Below, one piece after another: positions 44,286 through 53,229 of a stretch of 64,000 nt of DNA. The position numbers and the translations under genes are program-made. This DNA is from Cherax quadricarinatus (taxonomy: Eukaryota > Arthropoda > Malacostraca > Decapoda > Parastacidae): NCBI RefSeq assembly GCF_038502225.1, contig NC_091391.1, positions 2,046,821 through 2,110,820 of the forward strand. Direction: 5' to 3'. Position 1 is the stretch's first letter; each line of letters begins with the position of its first letter. The notes under the pieces are model-generated. The model was not told the DNA's origin. It searched no databases and was given only the letters and a program-made list of their open reading frames with translations.

Positions 44286-44472
44286 CTGAGGTAGGAGTAA
44301 GGACTTTTTCACCCTCCTCATCGCTGGTATGGGCAACTACGAACACGTATTTAAGTGACATGCCAGAGAACTTGACCTGCAGGCTGCTTTTAAGGGCAGC
44401 CACAAGAGCAAGCTTCAAGGCCTTATTTACCACAGAACTGGCAGGTTTGATCTTTGCATGATGTGACATCAT

Positions 44473-44930
44473 GGAAGAGTAGAGTAGAACTTGCAGGCAA
44501 TAAAAATTCCCCTCCCAGATGGGGATTGAAAGGATGCTTCTGGAGTGGGAGCAGCAGTGGTTGTTCTGCTACTCCCACACAGTCAGCAGTGCATCTATTA
44601 TCTGGGCCCCATTATGACCATAAATGCAGGTTTTTAAAGACTAATGTCACACCAGTATGGCTGTAGCAAGATCTAACTCAAGGCCCTTCAAAGCCATTTT
44701 AAATGACTAGTGAAATCATCATAACACTTCATAAAATGGACAGAATTCAACTCCATGGCAAGACAAGCCCAAAATTGGGACTGACTTCCTATGCGTTTGA
44801 ATCCTGTTCATTTCACGAATTGTCAATAATTGTGATAATGGCTTCGAAGGATCTTGTTGGCAGTACACCAAACTTATACAGTTGTAACCAGATACAAATA
44901 CATTTATGTCAATAGTTCATTACCTTTGTA
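44473..44930. other. No recognised feature
   Basis: Short + frames of 70 codons carry no motif. I see no gene or repeat unit. Confidence 0.4.
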
Positions 44931-45480
44931 ATTTGTTCAGCTATCAGAACTTTGCAGCCCAGTCCTTGGACCCATTATGTGCCTCTGTAATGTTGAGGTA
45001 CAGTCCCTGCACCCATTATGTGCCTCTGTAATGTTGAGGTACAGTCCCTGCACCCATTGTACCTCTGTAATGATGTACACTCCCTGAACCCATTATGTGC
45101 CTCTGTAATGTTGAGGTACAGTCCCTGCACCCATTATGTGCCTCTGTAATGTTGAGGAACAGTCCCTGCACCCATTATGTGCCTCTGTAATGTTGAGGTA
45201 CAGTCCCTGCACCCATTATGTGCCTCTGTAATGTTGAGGTACAGTCCCTGCACCCATTGTACCTCTGTAATGATGTACAGTCCCTGAACCCATTATGTGC
45301 CTCTGTAATGTTGAGGTACAGTCCCTGCACCCATTATGTGCCTCTGTAATCTTTTGACTACCACCTACATTATTATAATCAAAAAGAAGCGCTAAACCAC
45401 AAGGGCCACACAGCGCTGCACTACCACCCATAGGATGGGTATGGGGGTACATGATGAAGATATTAAGCTACAAAGTGCAC
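44930..45480 (-). mobile_element. Element R with 41 bp array and a nested short element
   Basis: Minus-strand R: TTACCTTTGTAATTTGTTCAGC, TTTGCAGCCCAGTCCTTGG. Then about 9 copies of the 41 bp unit (CATTATGTGCCTCTGTAATG) to 45350, then TTTTGACTACCACC, interrupted at about 45365-45420 by the short (ATT)n/GCTAAACC element. After this CACCCATAGGATGGGTATGG and GAAGATATTAAGCTA complete R. Confidence 0.85.
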
Positions 45481-45564
45481 CACCTGACTCCAGAGAACCT
45501 TCCTGCAGTCATCTTCAGTGTTCCTGATTGGAGACTTAACTGCCAATTAAGCACCAATGGAAAT

Positions 45565-45890
45565 AAGTCACGTGGCCCGGTGGCCTGGTGGGTAAAGCTC
45601 CCGCTTCACACACGGAGGGCCCGGGTTCGATTCCCGGCGGGTGGAAACATTTCGACACGTTTCCTTACACCTGTTGTCCTGTTCACCTAGCAGCAAATAG
45701 GTACCTGGGTGTTAGTCGATTGGTGTGGGTCACATCCTGGGGGACAAGATTAAGGACCACAATGGAAATAAGTTAGACAGTCCTCGATGACGCACTGACT
45801 TTCTTGGGTTATCCTGGGTGGCTAACCCTCCGGGGTTAAAAATCCGAACGAAATCTTATCTTATCCTATCTTATCTCTGTCTGACTTTTT
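45565..45890 (+). mobile_element. tRNA-derived SINE with alternative 3' tail (type B)
   Basis: Head at 45568-45645 (GGCCTGGTGGGTAAAGCTCC; T-arm CCGGGTTCGATTCCCGG), then TTCACCTAGCAGCAAATAGG and GGTGTGGGTCACATCCTGGG as in other SINEs. After GACAAGATTAAGGACCACAA it carries a different tail (AATAAGTTAGACAGTCCTCG, CTAACCCTCCGGGGTTAAAA, CGAACGAAATC) ending in (TTATC)n. A second type B copy lies inverted at 51.99-52.53 kb. Confidence 0.88.
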
Positions 45891-46640
45891 TGGGTTATCC
45901 CAGGTTCTCTACACATATGTTGCTATGTATGATAATCTATGTAACTGTATTTGTGTATACCTGAATAAACTTACTTTTTAGATTATTATTATTACATATA
46001 ATGTAAACTAAGTGCTAAACCACCACGGGTCATACAGCGCTGTCCTCCTTAGAGCAATGGTTTAGAAATTAGCAATATTCCGACTCCTTTAATGGTTTAC
46101 ACACAATAATACTGACTTCTTTATTGAACAGTCATGCACACAGTAATATTCCAACCTCTTTATTAAAGGTTTATACAGCAATATTTCAACTTCTTCATTA
46201 AAGATTTACGTAGAAATAACTAAAATCATTATAAAGTAACTTCAGGGGCCCCTAAAGAAAAAATTACCAGTACAAATAGTAATATATTTTTCCTCTGAAG
46301 TGTACACACAATGTAGTTCATAAAATCTTATCAGGCACCAAAGAAAGTCACTAGCATGTGGCGCATGAAGATAAGTTAACTCTGCTTTCTTCCAACCTCT
46401 TGAGGGAGGTTCCTTGATGCTGGTGAGGGGCTCTTGATCTAGGGAATTGGATCTGTGCTGTGGTTCCCTGAATTGAGCCTGAGTACCTTCCATCCCCCCT
46501 ACATGCGCTGTATAATCCTATGGGTTTAGCGCTTCCATGTGTTTATAATAATGCTTTCATCCAAGAAAAACTTTGTTGCACCACCTTACAATTTAACAAT
46601 AATTTCAGCATGATACAATATACAGAGATGGTGACAGATG
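45891..46640. other. Mixed short repeats, no gene
   Basis: 45880-45990: the TTGGGTTATCCCAGG ... GTATACCTGAATAAACTTAC repeat (inverse of that in the 17.2 kb SINE). 46000-46040 and 46510-46560: short GCTAAACC elements in opposite orientations. 46060-46215: three or four decayed tandem units around ACTTCTTTATTGAACAG. 46240-46500: no recognised feature. 46600-46690: S2. Confidence 0.55.
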
Positions 46641-46689
46641 TGCGTGCTGAAAGCGCCTTTGTACGCAGAGCATTTCCGGAAAACTTTAG

Positions 46690-47349
46690 CCTATCTTAAT
46701 AATTATATCCATGACTCCTTTAGTGCTCTACAGGCTGTATGGAAATTTGATACACCTCACCCCCTAGTTCTCCGTATCCAACTTTGGCTACGCTGCATCT
46801 CTACCAAGCATATTGTTTTTTGTTGGGTCCCTGGTCATGTTGACACAGGGCAATGAACAGGCAGACACTGCTGCGCGGTCACCAGTACATGACCTACCAA
46901 TTTCATATAGAGGTGTTCCATTTACGGACTGTTTTGCTGTAATAGCTGCCCACCTTCACACCCGTTGGCAACAGCATTGGTCTAATCTGCTTGGTAACAA
47001 ACTTCGTTCTATCAAACCGAGTATAGGTAACTGGCCGTCTTCTTGTCGCCAGTGTCGAGGTTGGGAGACTACTCTCTCCCGCCTTTGCATTGGCCACACT
47101 CGTCTTACTCATGGATATCTCATGGAGACGCACCCTGTTCCTTTCTGTGAGCAGTGTCAAGTTCCAGTATCGATTAGCCACATTCTGTTAGACTGCCCTC
47201 TCTATCAACGAGCACGCAGAATTTACTTCCAACATCGTCTCTGCTCTGCTGCTCTCTCTTTACCTTCCCTTCTTGCTGATGGACCCTCCTTTAATCCTGA
47301 CTCTCTCATTGACTTCTTGACAACGACTGATTTACTCCACAAACTCTGA
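46690..47349 (+). pseudogene. LINE-C RNase H and C-terminal domain remnant
   Basis: 46690-46856 reads YIHDSFSALQAVWKFD, RCISTKHIVFCWVPGHV, the C-terminal part of an RNase H domain (WVPGHVD). A frameshift in GACACAGGGCAATGAAC moves to the frame 46850-47349: GNEQADTAARSPVHDLP, then LCIGHTRLTHGYLMET and CEQCQVPVSISHILLDCPLY, a Cys/His C-terminal motif of I/R1-type LINEs. The stop TGA at 47347-47349 is probably the natural end. The RT is absent, so this is a 5'-truncated copy. Confidence 0.85.
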
Positions 47350-47464
47350 TGATGATACCTTACGCACTCCCCTCAGCCCTTTCTACCTCAATCTTTTGCT
47401 GCCCTTTACCCTTTTGCTATCCAATGACCCGCTGTTCTCCGTAACCTACTACTCATCCCTCTCC

Positions 47465-49285
47465 CTAGGCTGAGGGGCTTTAGTCAAGGCTGAGGGACTT
47501 TTGTCTAGGCTGAGGGACTTTTGCCAAGGCTGAGGGACTTTTGCCAAGGCGGAGGGACTTTTGCTAAAGCTGAGGGACTTTTGCCAAGGCTGAGGGGCTT
47601 TTGTCAAGGCTGAGGGGTTTTTGTCAAGGCTGAGGGGCTTTTGTCAAGGCTGAGGGACTTTTGCCAAGGCTGAGGGACTTTTGCTAAAGCTGAGGGGCTT
47701 TTGTCAAAGCTGAGGGGCTTTTGTCAAGGTTGAGAGACTTTTGCCAAGGATGAGGGACTTTTGTCAAGGCTGAGGGGCTTTTGTCAAGGCTGAGGAATTT
47801 TTGCCAAGGCTGAGGGACTTTTGTCTAGGCTGAGGGACTTTTGTCAAGGCTGACGGACTTTTGTCAAGGCTGAGGGACTTTTGTCAAGCCTGAGGGACTT
47901 TTGCCAAAGCTGAGGGACTTTTGCCAAGGCTGAGGGACTTTTGTCAAGGCTGAGGGACTTTTGCCAAGGCTGAGGGGCTTTTACCAAGGCTTAGGGGCTT
48001 TTGCCAAGGCTGAGGGGCTTTTGCCAAGGCTGAGGGGCTTTTGTCAAGGCTGAGGAGCTTTTGTCAAGGCTGAGGGGCTTTTGTCAAGGCTGAGGGACTT
48101 TTGCCAAGGCTGAGGGACTTTTGCCAAGGCTGAGGCTCTTTTGTCAAGGCTGAGGGGCTTTTGTCAAGGCTGAGGGACTTTTGTCAAGGCTGGGGGACTT
48201 TTGTCGAGGCTGAGGGACTTTTGTCAAGGATGAGGGACTTCTGTCAAGACTAAGGGACTTTTGCCAAGGCTGAGGGACTTTTGCCAAGGGTGAGGGACAT
48301 TTGTCAAGGCTGAGGGACTTTTGTCTAGGTTGAGGGACTTTTGCCAAGGGTGAGGGACATTTGTCAAGGCTGAGGGACTTTTGTCTAGGTTGAGGGACTT
48401 TTGTCAAGGCTGGGGGACTTTTGTCAAGGATGAGGGACTTCTGTCAAGGCTGAGGGACTTTTGCCAAGGCTGAGGGACTTTTGCTAAAGCTGAGGGACTT
48501 TTGCCAAGGGTGAGGGACATTTGTCAAGGCTGAGGGACTTTTGCCTAGGTTGAGGGACTTTTGTCAAGGCTGAGGGACTTTTGCCAAAGCTGAGGGACTT
48601 TTGCCAAGAGTGAGGGACTTTTGCCAAGGCTGAGGGACTTTTGTCAAGGCTGGGGGACTTTTGTCAAGGATGAGGGACTTCTGTCAAGGCTGAGGGACTT
48701 TTGCCAAGGCTGAGGGACTTTTGCTAAAGCTGAGGGGCTTTTGCCAAGGCTGAGGGGCTTTTGTCAAGGCTGAGGGGCTTTTGTCAAGGCTGAGGGGCTT
48801 TTGCCAAGGCTGAGGGGCTTTTGTCAAGGCTGAGGGGCTTTTGTCAAGGCTGAGGGGCTTTTGTCAAGGCTGAGGGACTTTTGCCAAGGCTGAGGGACTT
48901 TTGTCAAGGCTGAGGGGCTTTTGTCAAGGCTGAGGGGCTTTTGTCAAGGCTGAGGGACTTTTGTCAAGGCTGGGGGACTTTTGTCGAGGCTGAGGGACTT
49001 TTGTCAAGGATAAGGGACTTCTGTCAAGACTGAGGGACTTTTGCCAAGGCTGAGGGACTTTTGCCAAAGCTGAGGGACTTTTGCCAAGGGTGAGGGACAT
49101 TTGTCAAGGCTGAGGGACTTTTGTCTAGGTTGAGGGACTTTTGTCAAAGCTGGGGGACTTTTGTCAAGGATGAGGGACTTCTGTCAAGGCTGAGGGACTT
49201 TTGCCAAGGGTGAGGGACTTTTGCTAAAGCTGAGGGACTTTTGCCAAGGGTGAGGGACATTTGTCAAGGCTGAGGGACTAGAAAT
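47465..49285. repeat. 20 bp satellite TGAGGGACTTTTGTCAAGGC
   Basis: About 90 units with frequent GGGCTT, GCCAAGG, CTAAAG and GTCTAGG variants. Variant blocks recur as higher-order groups, for example GGGTGAGGGACATTTGTCAA + GGCTGAGGG at 48.29, 48.35, 48.51, 49.09 and 49.25 kb. It continues past an element R copy at 49505-49785. Confidence 0.95.
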
Positions 49286-49287
49286 AC

Positions 49288-49505
49288 CTGGAGTTCATTA
49301 CCTTTGTAAATTGTGAGTTCATTACCTTTGTAAATTGTGAATTCATTACCTCTGTAACTTGCTCAGCTATCAAAACTTTGGAGTCCAGTCCCTGGACCAA
49401 TTATGTACCTCTGTAATCTTTTGACTACCGCCCACAGGATGGGTATGTGGTGACTACCGCCCACAGGATGGGTATGTGGTGCATAATAAACATATTAAAC
49501 TAACT
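49288..49505 (-). mobile_element. Element R, near-unexpanded copy inside the 20 bp satellite
   Basis: AAATACCTGGAGTTCATTACC, two or three TTACCTTTGTAAATTGTGA units, TCAGCTATCAAAACTTTGGA, ACCAATTATGTACCTCTGTA, two GACTACCGCCCACAGGATGG units, GCATAATAAACATATTAAAC. It is the best reference for what R looks like before large expansion; the two seed segments are already doubled. Confidence 0.85.
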
Positions 49506-49915
49506 GAGGGACTTTTGCCAAGGTTGAGGGACTTTTGCCAAGGCTGAGGGACTTTTGTCAAGTCTGAGGGACTTTTGTCAAGGCTGGGGGACTTTTGTCA
49601 AGGATGAAGGCCTTCTGTCAAGGCTGGGGGACTTTTGTCAAGGATGAAGGCCTTCTGTCAAGGCTGAGGGACTTTTGCCAAGGCTGGGGGACTTTTGCCA
49701 AGGCTGAGGGACTTTTGCCAAGGGTGAGGGACATTTGTCAAGGCTGAGGGACTTTTGTCTAGGTTGAGGGACTTTTGTCAAGGCTGAAGGACCGATTACC
49801 TCAAACTCCTTGTTCCACCTTTTTCTACATTGGACTGAAGAAGCCACCGTGTGGCGAAATGTTTCCAAAATAATGATACCCAGATACTGCAAAAGTCTCA
49901 TTTATCAACAGAGTT
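49505..49915. repeat. Right part of the 20 bp satellite and its source-like element
   Basis: 14 units (49505-49785), then GCTGAAGGACCGATTACCTC + AAACTCCTTGTTCC and GAAGCCACCGTGTGGCGAAA + TGTTTCC. This is one half of a foldback-type element whose centre in other copies reads GGCTGAGGGACTGATTACC. The satellite unit begins with that same TGAGGGACT. Confidence 0.8.
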
Positions 49916-49984
49916 TGCATAAACGGGGAGAAATCAGAGTGGGAGAACCACAAGAGGTGTTCCACAGGGGCCTCTCAATATGTT

Positions 49985-50560
49985 GACATCTTTACCTGGA
50001 GTTTACCTGGAGAGAGTTCCGGGGGTCAACGCCCCCGCGGCCCGGTCTGAGACCAGGCCTCCTGGTGGATCAGAGCCTGATCAACCAGGCTGTTGCTGCT
50101 GGCTGCACGCAAACCAACATACGAGCCACAGCCCGGCTGATCCGGAACTGACTTTAGGTGCTTGTCCAGTGCCAGCTTGAAGACTGCCAGGGGTCTGTTG
50201 GTAATCCCCCTTATGTGTGCTGGGAGGCAGTTGAACAGTCTCGGGCCCCTGACACTTATTGTATGGTCTCTTAACGTGCTAGTGACACCCCTGCTTTTCA
50301 TTGGGGGGATGGTGCATCGTCTGCCAAGTCTTTTGCTTTCGTAGTGAGTGATTTTCGTGTGCAAGTTCGGTACTAGTCCCTCTAGGATTTTCCAGGTGTA
50401 TATAATCATGTATCTCTCCCTCCTGCGTTCCAGGGAATACAGGTTTAGGAACCTCAAGCGCTCCCAATAATTGAGGTGTTTTATCTCCGTTATGCGCGCC
50501 GTGAAAGTTCTCTGTACATTTTCTAGGTCGGCAATTTCACCTGCCTTGAAAGGTGCTGTT
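49985..50560 (-). pseudogene. LINE-B C-terminal region and 3' end
   Basis: Minus frame 50457-50026 (143 codons, intact): RFLNLYSLERRRERYMIIYT, RGPRLFNCLPAHIRGIT, NRPLAVFKLALDKHLK, SVPDQPGCGSYVGLRAASS, ending with the stop at 50026. This is the unexpanded form of the region amplified at 25.8 and 29.2 kb. Upstream (50560-50460) the thumb end (AGEIADLENVQRT-like) is visible. It is 5' truncated. Confidence 0.88.
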
Positions 50561-50564
50561 TAGT

Positions 50565-51262
50565 ATGTAGCCCAGACCCATCCTGTGGGTGATAGTCACT
50601 AAGAATACAGAGGTACATAATGGGTTCAGGGACTGTACTTCAACATTACAGAGGTACATAATGGGTCCAGGGACTGTACCTCAACATTACAGAGGTACAT
50701 AATGGGTCCAGGGACTGTACCTCAACATTACAGAGGTACATAATGGGTCCAGGGACTGTACCTCAACATTACAGAGGTACATAACGGATCCAGGGACTGT
50801 ACCTCAACATTAGAGGTACACAATGGATCCAGGGACTGTACCTCAACATTACAGAGGTACATAATGGGTCCAGGGACTGTATCTCAACATTACAGAGGTA
50901 CATAATGGATCCAGGGACTGTACCTCAACATTACAGAGGTACACAATGGGTCCAGGGACTGTACCTCAACATTACAGAGGCACATAATGGATCCAGGGAC
51001 TGTACCTCAACATTACAGAGGTACATAATGGATCCAGGGACTGTACCTCAACATTACAGAGGTACACAATGGGTCCAGGGACTGTACCTCAACATTACAG
51101 AGGCACATAATGGATCCAGGGACTGTACCTCAACATTACAGAGGTACACAATGGGTCCAGGGACTGTACCTCAACATTACAGAGGTACATAATGGGTCCA
51201 GGGACTGTACCTCAACATTACAGAGGTACACAATGGGTCCAGGGACTGTATCACAAGGTTTT
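50565..51262 (+). mobile_element. Element R with 41 bp array (about 16 units)
   Basis: TTTAGTATGTAGCCCAGACC + CATCCTGTGGGTGATAGTCA, then 41 bp units GAGGTACATAATGGGTCCAG... to 51250, then GTTTTAACATCTGAGTAAGG. Variants (GGATCC, CACAATGG, AGGCACATAATGG) alternate as a roughly three-unit pattern after 50.9 kb. Confidence 0.88.
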
Positions 51263-51640
51263 AACATCTGAGTAAGGTACAAAGGTAACATGAGGCAAAT
51301 GTGTCACCAACCAAGCCACAGAAACCCTTTTAAAACCCAATATAACCAAATAAACTTTGTTACTTTACTTTTAATAGCACACTCTGTTTATTTCTCTTAC
51401 CTACCTACCTGATTTTTGACTTACAGGTACTTATGTACCTAATTTCCCTGATTTATATTAGTTTACTCACCTACTTCCCAGTACCATTTTCTATGATTAA
51501 GTACATTATAGAGTGTGTCTGAAATAAGTAAATTCTTTTAAGCATAGGTCTATATAAGTACAATTATTATACAGTAACATATGGGAAAATTACCAAGAAT
51601 AACCCTCAAAAAAAATGATAAAAGTGAGTTATTTTATTAG
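51263..51640. other. AT-rich spacer upstream of ETHE1 copy 2
   Basis: No ORF or known repeat. It holds a possible AATAAA (CCAAATAAACTTTG at about 51345) in no clear gene context. Confidence 0.4.
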
Positions 51641-51780
51641 GGTCACTGTGACCTTGAAGGTGTGTGAGCAGCCAGCTCTCTCACTCAGTGTGTTGACTAC
51701 CACAGTGGGTTGACCTCTCGCACACTGTCTCTCTCACACTCACTTTCTCTCACCACTTGTACCACCAGTCAGACAGATAT
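51641..51780 (+). promoter_or_regulatory. Putative promoter and 5' UTR of ETHE1 copy 2
   Basis: Pyrimidine-rich (CTGTCTCTCTCACACTCAC) with no TATA box. A TCAGAC initiator-like hexamer lies at 51769-51774, too close to the ATG to be trusted alone. CpG density rises just downstream. This is inference from its position next to an exon 1. Confidence 0.35.
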
Positions 51781-51885
51781 ATGTTGAGCAGCGCAGCGGT
51801 GACGCTCAGGTCGTCGCGTTTCGCTTATTTTGCTCCATCCGCGAGGACCATGAGTCTACACGTCCAAGACATGATTTTTAGACAG
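51781..51885 (+). CDS. ETHE1: ETHE1-like exon 1 with mitochondrial presequence (second gene copy, partial)
   Basis: ATG at 51781 opens 35 codons ending ...HVQDMIFRQ directly before donor GTGGGT at 51886 (phase 0). The residues MLSSAAVTLRSSRFAYF + APSARTMS are rich in Ser/Arg/Ala with no acidic residue before position 30, as in a mitochondrial targeting peptide. The terminal IFRQ matches the position in ETHE1 just before the MBL fold. The only ETHE1 exon 2 in view (29777) also starts in phase 0 with LFDRESC, so the two would join cleanly, but this exon lies 14.5 kb downstream of the last exon of that gene. I infer a second, tandem copy whose later exons lie beyond 64000. A scaffold mis-order is the alternative. 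No other exon is found between 51886 and 64000. Confidence 0.7.
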
Positions 51886-51904
51886 GTGGGTACAATATAT
51901 CTTT

Positions 51905-51985
51905 TTTTCAAATCTAGATTTTTTTTTTTTAGATTCATTTTTTTATTTCTTGGCAAAGTTTATAGTGTGTGACATGTTATAAGGA
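51905..51985. mobile_element. Dispersed repeat scrap
   Basis: T-rich run, then TTTATTTCTTGGCAAAGTTT + ATAGTGTGTGACATG, the same as at about 44.0 kb. Confidence 0.5.
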
Positions 51986-51987
51986 GT

Positions 51988-52530
51988 GTAAGATAAGATA
52001 AGATAAGATTTCGTTCGGATTTTTAACCCCGGAGGGTTAGCCACCCAGGATAACCCAAGAAAGTCAGTGCGTCATCAAGGACTGTCTAACTTATTTCCAT
52101 TGTGGTCCTTAATCTTGTCCCCCAGGATGCCACCCACACCAGTCCACTAACACCCAGGATGCCACCCACACCAGTCCACTAACACCCAGGATGCCACCCA
52201 CACCAGTGGATGCCACCCACACCAGTCCACTAACACCCAGGATGTGACCCACACCAGTCCACTAACACCCAGGATGTGACCCACACCAGTCCACTAACAC
52301 CCAGGATGTGACCCACACCAGTCCACTAACACCCAGGATGTGACCCACACCAGTCCACTAACACCCAGGATGCCACCCACACCAGTCCACTAACACCCAG
52401 GTACCTATTTACTGCTCGGTGAACAGGACAACAGGTGTAAGAAAACACACCCATTGTTTTCACCCGTACCGGGGATCGAACCACGGACACTCGGTGTTTC
52501 ATGCAAGATCATTGCCTACCAGGGAGCTTT
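51988..52530 (-). mobile_element. Type B SINE with 32 bp array
   Basis: Minus: tail (GATAA)n and GATTTCGTTCGGATTTTTAAC, CCAGGATAACCCAAGAAAGTC. Then about 8 copies of GATGTGACCCACACCAGTCC/GATGCCACCCACACC units at 52125-52395, then GGTACCTATTTACTGCTCGG and a tRNA-like head (GGGGATCGAACCACGG) to about 52530. It lies in intron 1 of the putative ETHE1 copy 2. Confidence 0.88.
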
Positions 52531-52631
52531 ATAGAAAGGTTTTAAATTATAAAGGCAGTCGGCCCATTCATTCTATATTGAACAATGTCCATGTGTGTGG
52601 AGTGGGTGAGGACCACTTGGGTGGGTGGGTA

Positions 52632-53080
52632 CTCGCCTAGTTGTACTCACCTAGTTGAGGTTGCGGGGGTCAAGTCCGAGCTCCTGGCCCCGCCTCTTCA
52701 CTGATTGCTACTAGGTCACTCTCCCTGAGCCGTGAGCTTTATCATACCTCTGCTTAAAGCTATGTATGGATCCTGCCTCCACTACATCGCTTCCCAAACT
52801 ATTCCACTTACTGACTACTCTGTGGCTGAAGAAATACTTCCTAACATCCCTGTGATTCATCTGTGTCTTCAGCTTCCAACTGTGTCCCCTTGTTACTGTG
52901 TCCAATCTCTGGAACATCCTGTCTTTGTCCACCTTGTCAATTCCTCTCAGTATTTTGTATGTCGTTATCATGTCCCCCCTATCTCTCCTGTCCTCCAGTG
53001 TCGTCAGGTTGATTTCCCTTAACCATACCTCTTAGCTCTGGGACTAGTCTTGTTGCAAACCTTTGCACTTTCTCTAGGAT
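52632..53080 (-). pseudogene. LINE-A 3' end
   Basis: Minus frame 52971-52711 (86 codons): MITTYKILRGIDKVDKDRMF, SWKLKTQMNHRDVRKYFFS. The 3' tail has GTACTCGCC/TAGTTGTACTCACC-type repeats at 52632-52660. It is 5' truncated inside the thumb domain at about 53078. Confidence 0.88.
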
Positions 53081-53081
53081 G

Positions 53082-53168
53082 ATGAGGGTGGGTGGGTGAT
53101 GAGGGTGGGTGGGTGATGAGGGTGGGTGGGTGATGAGGGTGGGTGGGTGATGAGGGTGGGTGGGTCAC
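53082..53168. repeat. 17 bp GGGTGGGT array
   Basis: About five copies of GATGAGGGTGGGTGGGT. Every unit has three G3 runs separated by single T, giving strong G-quadruplex potential on the + strand. Confidence 0.9.
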
Positions 53169-53229
53169 ACCTGAGATGTGACTTGAAGCACGTAGTGGTT
53201 GGTGCGGGTGTGGGGCTGGGGGGGTTAGT

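Larger units (their letters stand above)
40100..44472 (-). pseudogene. LINE-E ORF1 (gag-like, zinc knuckle), interrupted
   Basis: Minus-strand pieces. 44460-44290: SSVVNKALKLALVAALKSSL, LQVKFSGMSLKYVFVV. 43975-43700: MLKVTFMDIAMAA, SDRLAISYYYIHPSHIK, then a Cys/His segment CCFYSHTTKDCHIKDKKFC + SNCGEN. 43690-43610: CLNCNSNHHTLAEKC, VRKEILSKKIKEDLK. After two insertions, 40899-40627 is a Pro/Ser/Thr-rich linker. Such knuckles are typical of ORF1 of jockey/I-type LINEs. It contains stops, a LINE-B 3' fragment (43438-43583) and a whole Tigger (40939-43277). 40439-40128 (minus, 103 codons) may be its continuation but shows no motif. Confidence 0.65.

Noticed and set aside
46242..46493. 83-codon ORF on minus
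   Set aside because: No recognisable domain, and it lies among repeat scraps.
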